A stretch of 64,000 nt of DNA, taken from Dysidea avara (taxonomy: Eukaryota; Porifera; Demospongiae; Dictyoceratida; Dysideidae). The number at the start of each line of letters is the position of its first letter. Positions within the stretch are counted from its first letter, which is position 1. This document shows, piece after piece, positions 47,707 through 57,733 of the stretch. The stretch is from the NCBI RefSeq assembly GCF_963678975.1, contig NC_089274.1, forward strand, positions 24,961,053-25,025,052. Direction: 5' to 3'. A program made the translations under genes and the position numbers. The notes beneath the pieces are model-generated. The model made no database searches and had not been told where the DNA came from. It saw only the letters and a list, made by a program, of their open reading frames with translations.

Positions 47707-47936
47707 GTGATCTCCGAACGTATATAGCTATATACGTAGCTTCAAGTTACGTCAAACTGTAAACGAAATTCTTTTTTGGTGAGAAGATCTTCTGGGAATT
47801 TCACCCTTTCAAGTACACTCAGTGAGATTTTTACACCTGTCATCGCAAAGTGGTCCAGGAATAAACTTGAATGTCAATGACAGATCTAGAAATTTTCAGA
47901 GGGGTTTCTCAAAAAAAAAGGGTTACTACGACATAC

Positions 47937-49531
47937 TAGAGCAGCTCAGGTATTTCCGACCACCATGTACTTTAGGACGCAATATTTCCTAGAGGAGCAA
48001 CAAGACTCGATCAATTATTACACTATTATGAAGACCTATGACTATAACCTCCATATATAAAATATAAAAGGATTCGGTTGCATCATCTGGCTGCAGTGAC
48101 CTCGGAAAGCCACTGTCCAAAAACGTCGATGCTCGGACAACGACATGTGTGCTCGGACCCCACCCTCTACACCCTTCCCATGCAACTTCAATAGCTATTG
48201 TGCGGTAGTGATTGATAGAGCTAACCTTGAGCTACCTCATGATATAAGCAGATTATATTTTTATTAACTGGTATTGTAGATAGCCGGTTTTTCCCAAAGG
48301 TGGTAACTTGATCAAACGTCGGACGCAAAAAATCATTATATTTTCGGACTTTTCATTTATTTGTGATAATTTTGGTATTTTGCGCCTTTCAGTAAAGCAC
48401 TAGCTTAAAAGGCTTTAATTGCAGCAATTTAAACACAGGTATAGGGTGTTTTTCGTCAATTCTAGGTGGAAGAAGCCAAGCTACATATAGCTGTAGTATA
48501 GTACGTCTATACAAATTAGCTAAATAAGGCCACTCCTCTTACTCATTTCACATTTTTCATATTGTTAAAATCAATTTCATTTCAGATAGTGGAGGTCAGC
48601 AATAAGCTGTAACAGTGTGCAAAACCTCGCTACCGCATATATGACTGTTCTATTAGAGTAGTTTATTGGTTGAGCGAATTTCACTTGTTAACTTTCGTGT
48701 TGTAAGCTCCTGTATTTTCCTAGAATTTGTTCTGGAGCAAGTCATAGACGTTGGGTCATGCAAACACGAAAACCTGTAAAATTTAAACCAGCGAAATTCG
48801 CTCAAAATATAAACTACTCTAATAGAACAGTCATATATGCGGTAGCGAGGCTTCACACACTGTTGCAGTTTACTGCTGACCTCCACTACCAGAAATTGAC
48901 TTAAACAATATCAAAATGTCAAATGAGTAGAGAAGTAGCCTTATTTAGCTAATTTGTATAGACGTACTATAATACAGCTATATGTAGCTTGGCTTCTTCC
49001 ACCTAAAATTGACAAAAACACCCTATACCTGTGTTTAAATTACTGCATTTAAAACCTTGTAAGTTAGTGCTTTACTGAAAGTCATAAAATACCAAAATTA
49101 TCACAAATAAATGAAAAGTCCGAAAATATAATGATTTTTTTGCGTCCGACGATTGATCAAGTTACCACCTTTGGGAAAAACCGGCTATCTACAATACCAG
49201 TTAATAAAAATCCAATCTGCTTATATCATGGGGTAGCCCAAAGTTAGCTCTATCAATCACTACCACACAATAGCTATTGAAGTTGCATGGGAAGGGTGTA
49301 GAGGGTGGGGTCCGAGCACACATGTCGTTGTCCGAGCATCGACGTTTTTGGACAGTGGCTTTCCGAGGCCACTGCAGCCAGACGATACTACCGAATCCTT
49401 TTATATTTTATATATGGAGGTTATAGTCATAGGTCTTCATAATAGTGTAATAATTGATCGAATCTTGTTGTTCCTCTAGGAAATATTGCGTCCTAAAGTA
49501 CATGGTGGTCGGAAATACCTGAGCTGCTCTA
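47937..49531. repeat. 1.6 kb near-perfect palindrome
   Basis: The left arm 47937-48688 is inverted at 48790-49531. Examples are GAGCAGCTCAGGTATTTCCG at 47939 and its complement ending near 49528, GATGCTCGGACAACGACATG at 48128 with its complement near 49331, and CTATTAGAGTAG at 48649 with its complement at 48818. Arms of about 740 bases differ by scattered substitutions and small indels. The 100-base centre is itself partly complementary. No transposase is encoded, and short frames in the arms are not conserved as proteins. Confidence 0.9.
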
Positions 49532-49814
49532 CATGCTGTTGAACGCCGTAATGGGCAAAAGTATGAAGTTTCGCAGGTACATAACTCTTGGTGATTTATC
49601 ACCCACACGAATCGTAGGAGTGATTATTAGCGCGCACGCCGCAACAATTAATTAAAATACTCGACTGTTGCGTAATCAATTTTGAAAGGTGGTTATCGTG
49701 GAAACCTTGGACCCCACCCCTAAATCGCGCCACTAAATTATGTCCTTTATTCTTCTTTATTATTCATTACTCTCTAGAATTCCTATGGATAGCTATAATT
49801 ACATGAAAATAACA
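49532..49814. other. Intergenic, nothing recognised
   Basis: No coding or repeat signal beyond the edge of the palindrome. Confidence 0.4.
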
Positions 49815-50050
49815 AGGAGAAAACATCCTGACCACCTGGTAGACTCCTGTAAGCGTTCGAGCGTAAATCGGATGGCTGCAGGTTCGAAGCTACCTAGGTC
49901 CAGTCATGGATTTTTTCTCCTTTCTCCAACTTTTCAAATACACCTTAAGTAGTTAAAGTCTAAGTAGCTAAAGTCTTTGAGCAGGCTGTAGGACCAGGTG
50001 TCCCACAGACCTTCAGCACTTGTGCTGTAAAGCATTAATAAAAATAAAAC
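49815..50050 (+). mobile_element. tRNA-derived SINE
   Basis: The head has ACCTGGTAGACTCCTG (A box-like) and GCAGGTTCGAAGCTACC (good B box). The tail reads CTTCAGCACTTGTGCTGTAAAGC and ends TTAATAAAAATAAAAC, a typical SINE end. Confidence 0.65.
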
Positions 50051-50094
50051 TGGGCAGGCAGCACAGCTGATTTGCCCAGTTCTGAGCAACACCA

Positions 50095-50332
50095 CACTGT
50101 TAAAAATGATGAGTAACCACTACTCTAAAGAGTTTCCAGTGTAGGGAGGATTTAACACCCCTGGAAAGTAACCAACACTCTGAAGAGAATAACCATTGCT
50201 CTGAAGAGCAAGTGACACCACCTTCAGAGCATGTGTTACTCTTTTAGAGTAATGGTTACTCTCCAGGGGTGTTAAATCCTCCCTATTATGGGAACTCTGT
50301 AAGAGTTGTGGCTACTCTTCGTTTTAACAGTG
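50095..50332. mobile_element. Palindromic Tc1/mariner-like MITE, copy 1
   Basis: CACTGTTAAAAATGATGAGTAACC at the left is inverted as GGCTACTCTTCGTTTTAACAGTG at the right. Both arms continue through GGGAGGATTTAACACCCCTGG. CA flanks both ends. The inside is full of ACTCT/AGAGT words. A second copy lies at 52976. Confidence 0.8.
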
Positions 50333-50439
50333 CAGATGCAAGATTATAAATGGATTGTACAAATTAAGTGTGGTGGTGTTGAGGGTCAGATGGCTACATG
50401 TGCCAACTGCCCAAACTCTACTAACTAGATATGGCTACA

Positions 50440-51075
50440 TACGTGGAGAGGCAAATGTCGATTTTTAGGGAAGTTACATAGTAACATAGGTAACAAGGTA
50501 ACAGAAGGAGAGACTGTTTCAATTTTATGATTTCTATTTTCATTAACTTGATATTAATCAAATCTTATAGCTACAAAACTGTTGGAGCAGAGAGATACTG
50601 TACTGAGCAGTACTAGTTTTAAGTGCCACAACAGTACATGCGGTAACCCAGTTACCAGGCAAATGTCATGATTTAAGCAGTAGCTAATTACTGCTTTATA
50701 GGTAACAGAAGATTCAAAGCTGATCCTACAATGGGAGCAGCATGAGTTTGGGGTAGCATGGTTGTATTAGGTAACCATGTAACAAGGTAACTGTATACCA
50801 GCCAAATGTCAGAATTTATATAGTAACTGTCAGGTAACTGAAGAAAAATTCAAAGTTATAATGCCACAGTGGGAGCAGCACGAGTTCGGGATAGCATGGC
50901 TGTATATTAGGTAACCATGTAACAAGGCAGCTATCAGCCAAATGTCATGGTCTAGTAACTGTCAGGTAACTGAACAAAAACCAAATATATTTCAAAGTTA
51001 ATACCACAGTGGGAATGGCATGAGTTTGCATGGATAGCATGATTATTTGAGGTAACCATGCATGTAACAAGGTAA
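50440..51075. repeat. Tandem array of about 137-bp units
   Basis: Units begin GGTAACCATGTAACAAGGTAAC and contain CCAAATGTCA, AGGTAACTGAA and ACAGTGGGAGCAGCA. Clear starts lie near 50642, 50770, 50911 and 51052, with a more diverged unit upstream. No frame is maintained. Confidence 0.8.
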
Positions 51076-51079
51076 CTAC

Positions 51080-52240
51080 CATTACACCCTTTACATCATA
51101 GTCACTTCAAATTTCTAGTCTCATTTATACTGTAGTACATCATATGTGTACTGTACTTCTTTACACTGACAAAAGCTATGCACCTGCATATATAGTGACT
51201 CTGAAATGCATAATAATATACAAGGGATGTATACATGCAGTACATGGTGATTTAGTACTAATTAGAGTCACTTGAAATTAGATTATTGTATATAATTATG
51301 TATATGTCAGTGAAGCAATCAAATAAATAGAATCTCTGGTAGCAGGAGGTATAGCTCCCACACATTGTAAACCTGCATTTTAACTATATACTACTTTAAC
51401 TAATGCTTTAGTTGCTAAAGGAAGCAATTTAATTAGCCCAAGCGATCTAGCATTAAGTTTTTATATAGCTAAAAACTGAAAAAATCCATTATAGCTACAT
51501 TGTATGAGGACTGTTTTCAGAATAGTCAGTGCAGTGGAGTAGCTAGTGTTGATAACTTATAATTAGCAGTATGGGATTTGCAAACAAATCCATTATTCAC
51601 CCACAAACACTTGACCCTTGTTTTGAACTTTAGAACTTCATAGCTTTTTTTATCATTGCAGTCTGAAATATTCCATCATAAAGCTACAATATCTGGCCTT
51701 ATTTGATATAAGGAGCACCTTAATCAGTAGGAAGAGTCAACTGTTATATGTTTGTATGTTTGCTAGCATGCTGGTGAAAAGATACCTTTTTGCAATCTGA
51801 TTCAGAGTCGCCCACAGGGGGGGACAACTGGGGAATTTTTTCCTGGGCCCCAGCCTGAAAGGGGCCCCAGGAACATTGTTAAAACTGAGGTGCCATGGTA
51901 GCACCCATAGGCTGATCTAGGAGGCACTGTCAGGGGGGGCCAAGGAGGGGCAAGAAGTTTTAGTGTACAACAGTGTTTACTCCACTAAGAGGAATTCTAG
52001 TACACAAGTTATTATTCAATTGCATAACTCTATTCAGTATAGCTGGATGAATGATAGACATACAGTTTTAAGACTGTAGTTAGAGAAAACTCTTAAAATT
52101 TAGACCTTTTAGGTTTGAATTTGGAAGCATTTTTGATAGCATGTAGCTAAAAAAGTGTATGCTTGCAATGCATATATGAGATAAAACCTGTTTGATATGT
52201 ATGAGGCGCCGTTTGAGACAAAATTACCTTTCCTGTTCTC
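51080..52240. other. Intergenic, nothing recognised
   Basis: AT-rich DNA with a short G/C-rich stretch at 51810-51960 (CAGGGGGGGACAACTGGGG..GGGCCCC) that may be a MITE end. No gene. Confidence 0.4.
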
Positions 52241-52257
52241 TCTCACATTTTACACTT

Positions 52258-52510
52258 CTGATATGTATATACGAACTCGGATATATATATACGAACTCGG
52301 ATATATATATGCGAACTCGGATATACATATACGAACTCGGATATATATATCCGAACTAGGATATGCATATCTAACTCGGATATACATATCTAAGTTCGGA
52401 TATGCATATCCAACTGGGATATGTATATCTAAGTTCGGATATGCATATCCGACTAGGATATGTATAACTAAGTTCGGATATGCATATACGAACTCCGATA
52501 TGTATATTTT
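52258..52510. repeat. 20-bp array of self-complementary units
   Basis: About 12 units of CGAACTCGGATATATATATA or variants. The first half reads mainly CGAACTCGG and the second half mainly AAGTTCGGATATGCATATC, so the array is partly inverted on itself. Each unit has near-palindromic ATATATAT/ATATGCATAT cores. Both strands stay open and read as repeated YIRTRIYI-like peptides, which follows from the repeat symmetry. Confidence 0.85.
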
Positions 52511-52975
52511 CCAGATCCCACCTCCTGAGATGTCACAATGATATCCTATTCGTGACGTGGCACTGAAAAAAATCGTTTCTACAAGTATGAGCATTATCGA
52601 TATCACATATAATAATCGTTATCATAACTATAGCTAATAGTAAAATTATGAATGTTCTATTAGAGTATATTTATAGTACATGACAAGGAGCGCATGTGCG
52701 CCTGCGCTCATGCATGATTGCATGCCTGAATCGACTTAATTAGTTGTTTGGGCGCATGCTTAATGATGTATATAATATAATATGCACTTTGGATACAGTC
52801 TAGTTATCTACACATAACTAGCAGGTATTTTATAAATTTCTACATACTGAGCTAGCTAGTCCTTCTTTACTGTACAAAATATTGCACAATGTACCAATAA
52901 GATCGTCTGTATAGAGGACCCGCTTTTCACACGAATTTAAACTTGTACCTTACCGGCCCAGAATCGACTTATATA

Positions 52976-53209
52976 CACTGTTAAAATGAAGAATAACCAC
53001 AATTAAAGAGTTCCCATAATAGGGAGGATTAGCACCCTTGGAGAGTAACCATCACTCTGAAGGTGTAACACATGCTCTGAAGGTGGTGTCACTTACTCTT
53101 CAGAGTAATCGTTATTCTCTTCAGAGTGTTGGTTACTCTCCAGGGGAGTTAAATCCTCCCTACACTGGGAACTCTTTAGAATGGTGGTTACTCTTCATTT
53201 TGAACAGTG
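52976..53209. mobile_element. Palindromic Tc1/mariner-like MITE, copy 2
   Basis: CACTGTTAAAATGAAGAATAACC at the left is inverted at the right (GGTTACTCTTCATTTTGAACAGTG). A clean TA duplication flanks it (52974-52975 and 53210-53211). It aligns with copy 1 in the opposite orientation. Confidence 0.85.
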
Positions 53210-53370
53210 TAATAAGTACTCCTTCCTTCCAAGAACTGTACCCAAATGGAATAGACTGAGTGATGATACTATTGAAACTGACTGTGTAGAATTATTTTAA
53301 CAAAAAAAATTAGCACTAATCATGTAATAATTATTAACTATATTTGATTGTAATTGCACATCAGCATTAT

Positions 53371-53668
53371 ACCCCTGGAGCATAGGCAGTGGAGACGGGG
53401 CCAGGGGGGCCATGCCCCCCCCCCCCCCCCCCCTCCTCCCACTTTTACTGATGGGACACTGTTTACAAGAAAATATTGAGATACTCTAATAGGACAGCAG
53501 TGTAGCAAGCTACTTTGCTACGTATATGTGTAGTTATAAATAAGGAAATATAATTGGTGGAGAGCAGCTATCGTCAGCAGGTAATGACCTTTTTTTTGGT
53601 TTTCAACTTACAACTGGCCTGGCCTCCTCACTCTTTGGCCTGCTCCACCGCGCCCTTGCCCTGGAGAC
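53371..53668. mobile_element. Possible TIR element with a C19 run
   Basis: CCTGGAGCATAGGCAGTGGAG at the left resembles the inverse of GCTCCACCGCGCCCTTGCCC at the right. A homopolymer of 19 C lies at 53415-53433. It contains GAGATACTCTAATAGGACAGC. The terminal match is weak. Confidence 0.4.
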
Positions 53669-53669
53669 T

Positions 53670-55290
53670 CCTGCTGATTGAAAATAAATGAAACATATAC
53701 ATTGCAAACAAATATATGTAGCTAATAGCAATACACAGAATTATAAATAATATACCTTATGGTTTATTTATTTCAATATTACTGGACAGACAGAATCATG
53801 ATAGTTATGTCCATGGGGATCAGCCTGGAGTAAGTTACAAAAATCAATAGTTACAGCAATAAATCATGTAATTTAGCTAACTAAAAACTGTTCAACAGTG
53901 AGAGATTCAAAAACGTGCATGCAATACATTCTACATGGAATGTATAATAATTTATTTTTATATATCTACAGGAATAATCATGCACAAGACATGAAAATGA
54001 AGAAATATGGCACAGTGAAAGATACAGCCAGTAATTGGATGACACCAAAGCGGCACTCAACAATGAAATCTATATAGTAATCTCTGCACAGTGTCATTTT
54101 CTATTAAGAGAAGCTTTTTCATACTCTAAATTATGCATTATCTACTAAGCCAGCTCTGCTTCAGCATGAGAAAATCAATTAGTATGACTAGGATGCATTA
54201 TTAAATCCTATACACTGTATATGTAGGGTCTATATGTGGTCAATAATAAAAATATCATTTAAGCATGCATAATGACTTATGAAGGTATAATATTAATGGA
54301 TTTATACAGTTTCCTTGTACGTGAATACATCTCGTACAGGAGGTATTAGTTAAACTACATAAGTATGCTGCATTCATAGTTTGCAACATTATGGGGTCAT
54401 GTCATGCGCAAGTACAAAGTGGAGATCATACAACGCTGAGCTACTAGAATGATCTTGACTTGTCTTATCATGATTGACTGTATTTCATTTGAAGTTACCA
54501 TGCATCATGTGAAGTATCAGTGCTAGGCTTAGAGAAGATATGTTTATTGTATTACTTTTGTATCAAACGGTTAACAATTTATGATATAAATTAGAGAAGT
54601 TTTTGTCATTTTCTATACACCATCACATCAAAGAGAGGACACAATTTTGAAGTCATTTGTGATCAAGCCCTACACTATTGTGTATCTAGATATTATATTT
54701 CTGTTTCGGTCAAGCTATACCTATTTGAAAAGTTGCTGCTCGGGTTCTGTTTACTGCAAAACGGGTCACCAGTGCTACCCAATCAGCTAGTGATTGATGA
54801 CAACTCTCCCTACAGTGTAAAGCATGACCAGTGCATGCAAATATCTGCTGGACAGACACTATAATAATTATAAAGCATCAGGGGCATGCCTAGAATTTTA
54901 TTTTTCAAAGATAGTTTCCACTGCAAAGCAGTCTAAGTAGATCCAGGTGCTCCATGCATTGATGAAGACATAAGTCCTGTACTCTGGATGCTACATATTA
55001 TGGTCTACTTGTAGTCTAGCTACTGAACTGGCCTAAATATTATGCCTGATGATCTCTCTCTCTCACACACACTACACATACACACACCACATGCACACAC
55101 AAAAGCAAATTAAAGCCTCATGCAGCTGTACAAAATACAGCTATTGCCACCCAGTGAGCCAGCACAGGGATGTCTGCACACCACTCAGGCACTTGAGTCT
55201 AGTGCAGGAAAATCCACCGGGGGCAGGACTAGTAACCCTCAGGAGGTAGTACCACGTCAGATGAAGGTGCTGCAACTGTAGAGGGTTTTA
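53670..55290. other. Intergenic, nothing recognised
   Basis: AT-rich. A possible MITE end (CAGGGGCATGCCTAGAATTTTA) lies at about 54888 and a CA-rich tract at 55060-55105. No coding signal. Confidence 0.4.
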
Positions 55291-55299
55291 ATGTGGTGA

Positions 55300-55545
55300 C
55301 TTTTCTATTAGAGTATATCTCGAACTTGTGTAACCATATATTTTTGTTTGGGGGAGGAGGTGGGACTGTGCTCCTCCAGATCCTCCACTGTCATAGCAAT
55401 AATACATTTTGATGTACCTGTGTTGATTTGTGCGGTTGCCAAGAAAATTAACAGTAACACACTGGCCTGGGCTTTGCTTGCTATTGAAATTACAGTTTCC
55501 TGAAATCCCTGGAAAGCCCATCGGAACATCCCTATACATGATATA
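55300..55545 (-). CDS. Possible exon of an unrecognised small Cys-containing protein
   Basis: The minus-strand frame reads GFPGISGNCNFNSKQSPGQC, then VTVNFLGNRTNQHRYIKMYYC. A plausible acceptor (ATCATGTATAG) precedes it at about 55535. Composition is protein-like, with three cysteines, but no domain or partner exon was identified. Confidence 0.2.
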
Positions 55546-55599
55546 AGTGGGTAAATTGTGTATAGCTTGATTTGAATGTACAAGCTATGCCTCTATCCA

Positions 55600-56258
55600 T
55601 TACAATTACAGTTACTATACTATATAGTTAATGATAATTATACAGTACTAGATTTGATTCAGAAGTCATGATCCACATATCATGTTGCTGACCACAGCAT
55701 GCTATATATTAGATGCATCATGCTAAACAAAGTAGCTCAATGACAAGGATCTAACTGGTGTATGTTTGTTGTATATACAAGCATTTATCAATTAAACTGG
55801 TGTTTTGTGCATATATATAATGCATGGCATGTAATCTATGGGTGGCTCAGGGAATTTTGGCAACTGGCTTTCAATTTAGATGTTTACCATGCTGGGTCTA
55901 TACCTCTATTAACATCGTAACCAAAATCATGTACGTAGTAAGATACTCATAGACTTTAAATTATAGTGTGAGAAGCACCCTCACTATAGCATAATGGGAA
56001 GCACTCTAGAGTCTAGGGGGGCATGTTCTTCAGGGTGACTGCTAAATAATTATGAACTATACAGAAACCTCCTTTTCCCGGAGCTACCTGCATTTGGAAG
56101 AATTCTCTCTCTCTCTCTCTGATTCTCAAGTGACTTGCTATGCTATTGCTAAATCCAAACAATACAATTATTTCAGCTTTTACACAATCATATACATAGA
56201 CAGCTGCAGATTAAATCTTACACATGAACTAATGCAGTATAGAAAATTAAATATCTAT
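55600..56258. other. Intergenic 3' flank of the DDE gene
   Basis: A (TC)n run lies at 56104-56120. No gene or repeat was recognised. Confidence 0.4.
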
Positions 56259-57449
56259 CTAAACAGTTTGATTTTCTAACAAAGCAAATACTAAGACAAT
56301 GGTGTTGATATAGAGATCAACTCCGTATACTCTAGAATCCTGCAATGGATCTATATCAGTTCTTAAAACAACCATATTTTCTTCAGACAGTGGAGATGAA
56401 GTTTCAGGAACAGAAACCTCTCTTTCTGAGTCTTCTTCAATATCGTCATTGTCTGAGTCTATACCATATGATAGTTCATCCACATTTGTATCAAAAAGGG
56501 GATTTTCAAGTGAATAAGCTGTAAACAGTTGCATTGGAGACCATCCACATTCAGTAGACAATGCATGATGATTCCACCCTCGTTTAAAAATCTGAAGGGA
56601 CTCTTGAATGCGTGGTAGGTACACATAGTGCAAACAAAATAAGTCAACCTCATTTTCAATATCTAGAACCCCTTCATTCTCTAAGCTATGAAACACAATT
56701 GCATAGGTAGACAGGACATTTGTTCTAACATCTCTCCAAAGCCTTTCAATTCGTGAATTATGTACACTAGACCCAGCAATGCATGATGCACGTCCTTCCC
56801 CACGCATGTAGTTCATGTACCTCCAAATGCCAATATTTTCACCACCACGATCTGTTCTAATGCGTGATGGCAGACCAAACTCTGAAGTAGATTTAATGAA
56901 ATGCTCCAGTACTGTCTCGGCTGTATTGTCCACAGCACAGTTAATATAAGTAACTACTCGTGAAAAGCCATCAATTGCTGCATGCACTACTATCCTGTAG
57001 CGTATTAGTTTATGGTTGCCATCTGCATGCCAAAGATAGTTTGGCCCAGGTACACAGTATTCCCTTCTAACTATTGGTGAATGAATTTGCCTATTGTGAC
57101 CTCTTACTCTATGGATACTGCTGCGTAATCTAGCACGTTGCAAAGACATTCCTCTGGAACTCAAATGTCCATTAAGCATGACTTCCCCAGCTGTTGGAAA
57201 CTGTACCAAAATTTCTCTGACAGTGCTGTCTAATGCATCATCAGGTATATCGGTATACTTGGCGATATTCCAATCATTGGCTCTTCTCTGAAGTGTCTTT
57301 ACCGAAATATTCAGTATCAATGAAATTTCTAACCAGGTGAAGCGCAAACCTCTCAAAAACTGCAGGTGATTGCGATCTACATCGACTCTTGGTCTGCCTA
57401 CACCTAAAACACTAGTAGTGTTGGAATCGGAGCTTTGAGAATCTTCCAT
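56259..57449 (-). CDS. DDE integrase-like protein, intact single exon
   Basis: An uninterrupted frame of 396 residues. Residues 28-60 fit a helix-turn-helix (HLQFLRGLRFTWLEISLILN..SVKTLQRR). The catalytic core follows CVPGPNYLWHADGNHKLIRY: Asp143 (HADG), Asp200 (RIRTDRGGEN) and Glu235 (NSRIERLWRD), a DD34E arrangement with spacing like retroviral-type integrases and IS3-like transposases. SVHNSRIERLWRD is the signature of a widespread animal integrase core family of uncertain origin (DNA transposon or domesticated). The C-terminus is acidic (DNDDIEEDSERE). All three catalytic residues are present. No terminal inverted repeats were found around it. Its start codon faces that of the gene at 57734 across 284 bp. 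It may be a host gene or a mobile element's transposase. Confidence 0.75.
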   Translation of the reverse strand: MEDSQSSDSNTTSVLGVGRPRVDVDRNHLQFLRGLRFTWLEISLILNISVKTLQRRANDWNIAKYTDIPDDALDSTVREILVQFPTAGEVMLNGHLSSRGMSLQRARLRSSIHRVRGHNRQIHSPIVRREYCVPGPNYLWHADGNHKLIRYRIVVHAAIDGFSRVVTYINCAVDNTAETVLEHFIKSTSEFGLPSRIRTDRGGENIGIWRYMNYMRGEGRASCIAGSSVHNSRIERLWRDVRTNVLSTYAIVFHSLENEGVLDIENEVDLFCLHYVYLPRIQESLQIFKRGWNHHALSTECGWSPMQLFTAYSLENPLFDTNVDELSYGIDSDNDDIEEDSEREVSVPETSSPLSEENMVVLRTDIDPLQDSRVYGVDLYINTIVLVFALLENQTV

Positions 57450-57733
57450 TTCACTGTTAGCTACTTCTCCTCAGATCTTCCAAATAACGCTCTCGGCCTC
57501 TGGTAGCAGCTAGTAGTCTCGTCCCCATCCGCCCACGCTATGATCACCTTTGCGTGGGTGTATGGAGAGTTTGTTGCGCATGTCACGTGCACCATGCACG
57601 TCTCACGCGGCGCGCCCGAGCGCAAGGTGATACAGCAGTCAACTCGTTATTTGGAAAGTTTTTGTAGTTGTTGGCGTGAATTCCTTGGGGAGAGGCCTGG
57701 GCCGTGGCGGAGTATTAAACTGAGTAACTAGCT
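57450..57733. promoter_or_regulatory. Shared head-to-head promoter
   Basis: The 284 bp between two divergent start codons is more GC- and CpG-rich than its surroundings (CACGCGGCGCGCCCGAGCGC at about 57603) and includes a CACGTG E-box at 57586. No TATA box is obvious. A shared CpG-type promoter is inferred. Confidence 0.55.

Noticed and set aside
49815-49900. Functional tRNA gene
   Set aside because: The B box is good but the acceptor and anticodon stems do not pair; the downstream tail is that of a SINE.
52258-52510. CRISPR-like array
   Set aside because: There are no unique spacers of constant length; the repeats are contiguous, AT-rich and self-complementary.
52197-52606. Overlapping frames on both strands with YIRTRIYI repeats
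   Set aside because: Both follow from the self-complementary 20-bp array; neither has a domain or splice context.
56259-57449. Retroviral or LTR-element integrase
   Set aside because: No other retroelement domains or long terminal repeats flank the frame, and the signature blocks belong to a separate animal integrase-core family.
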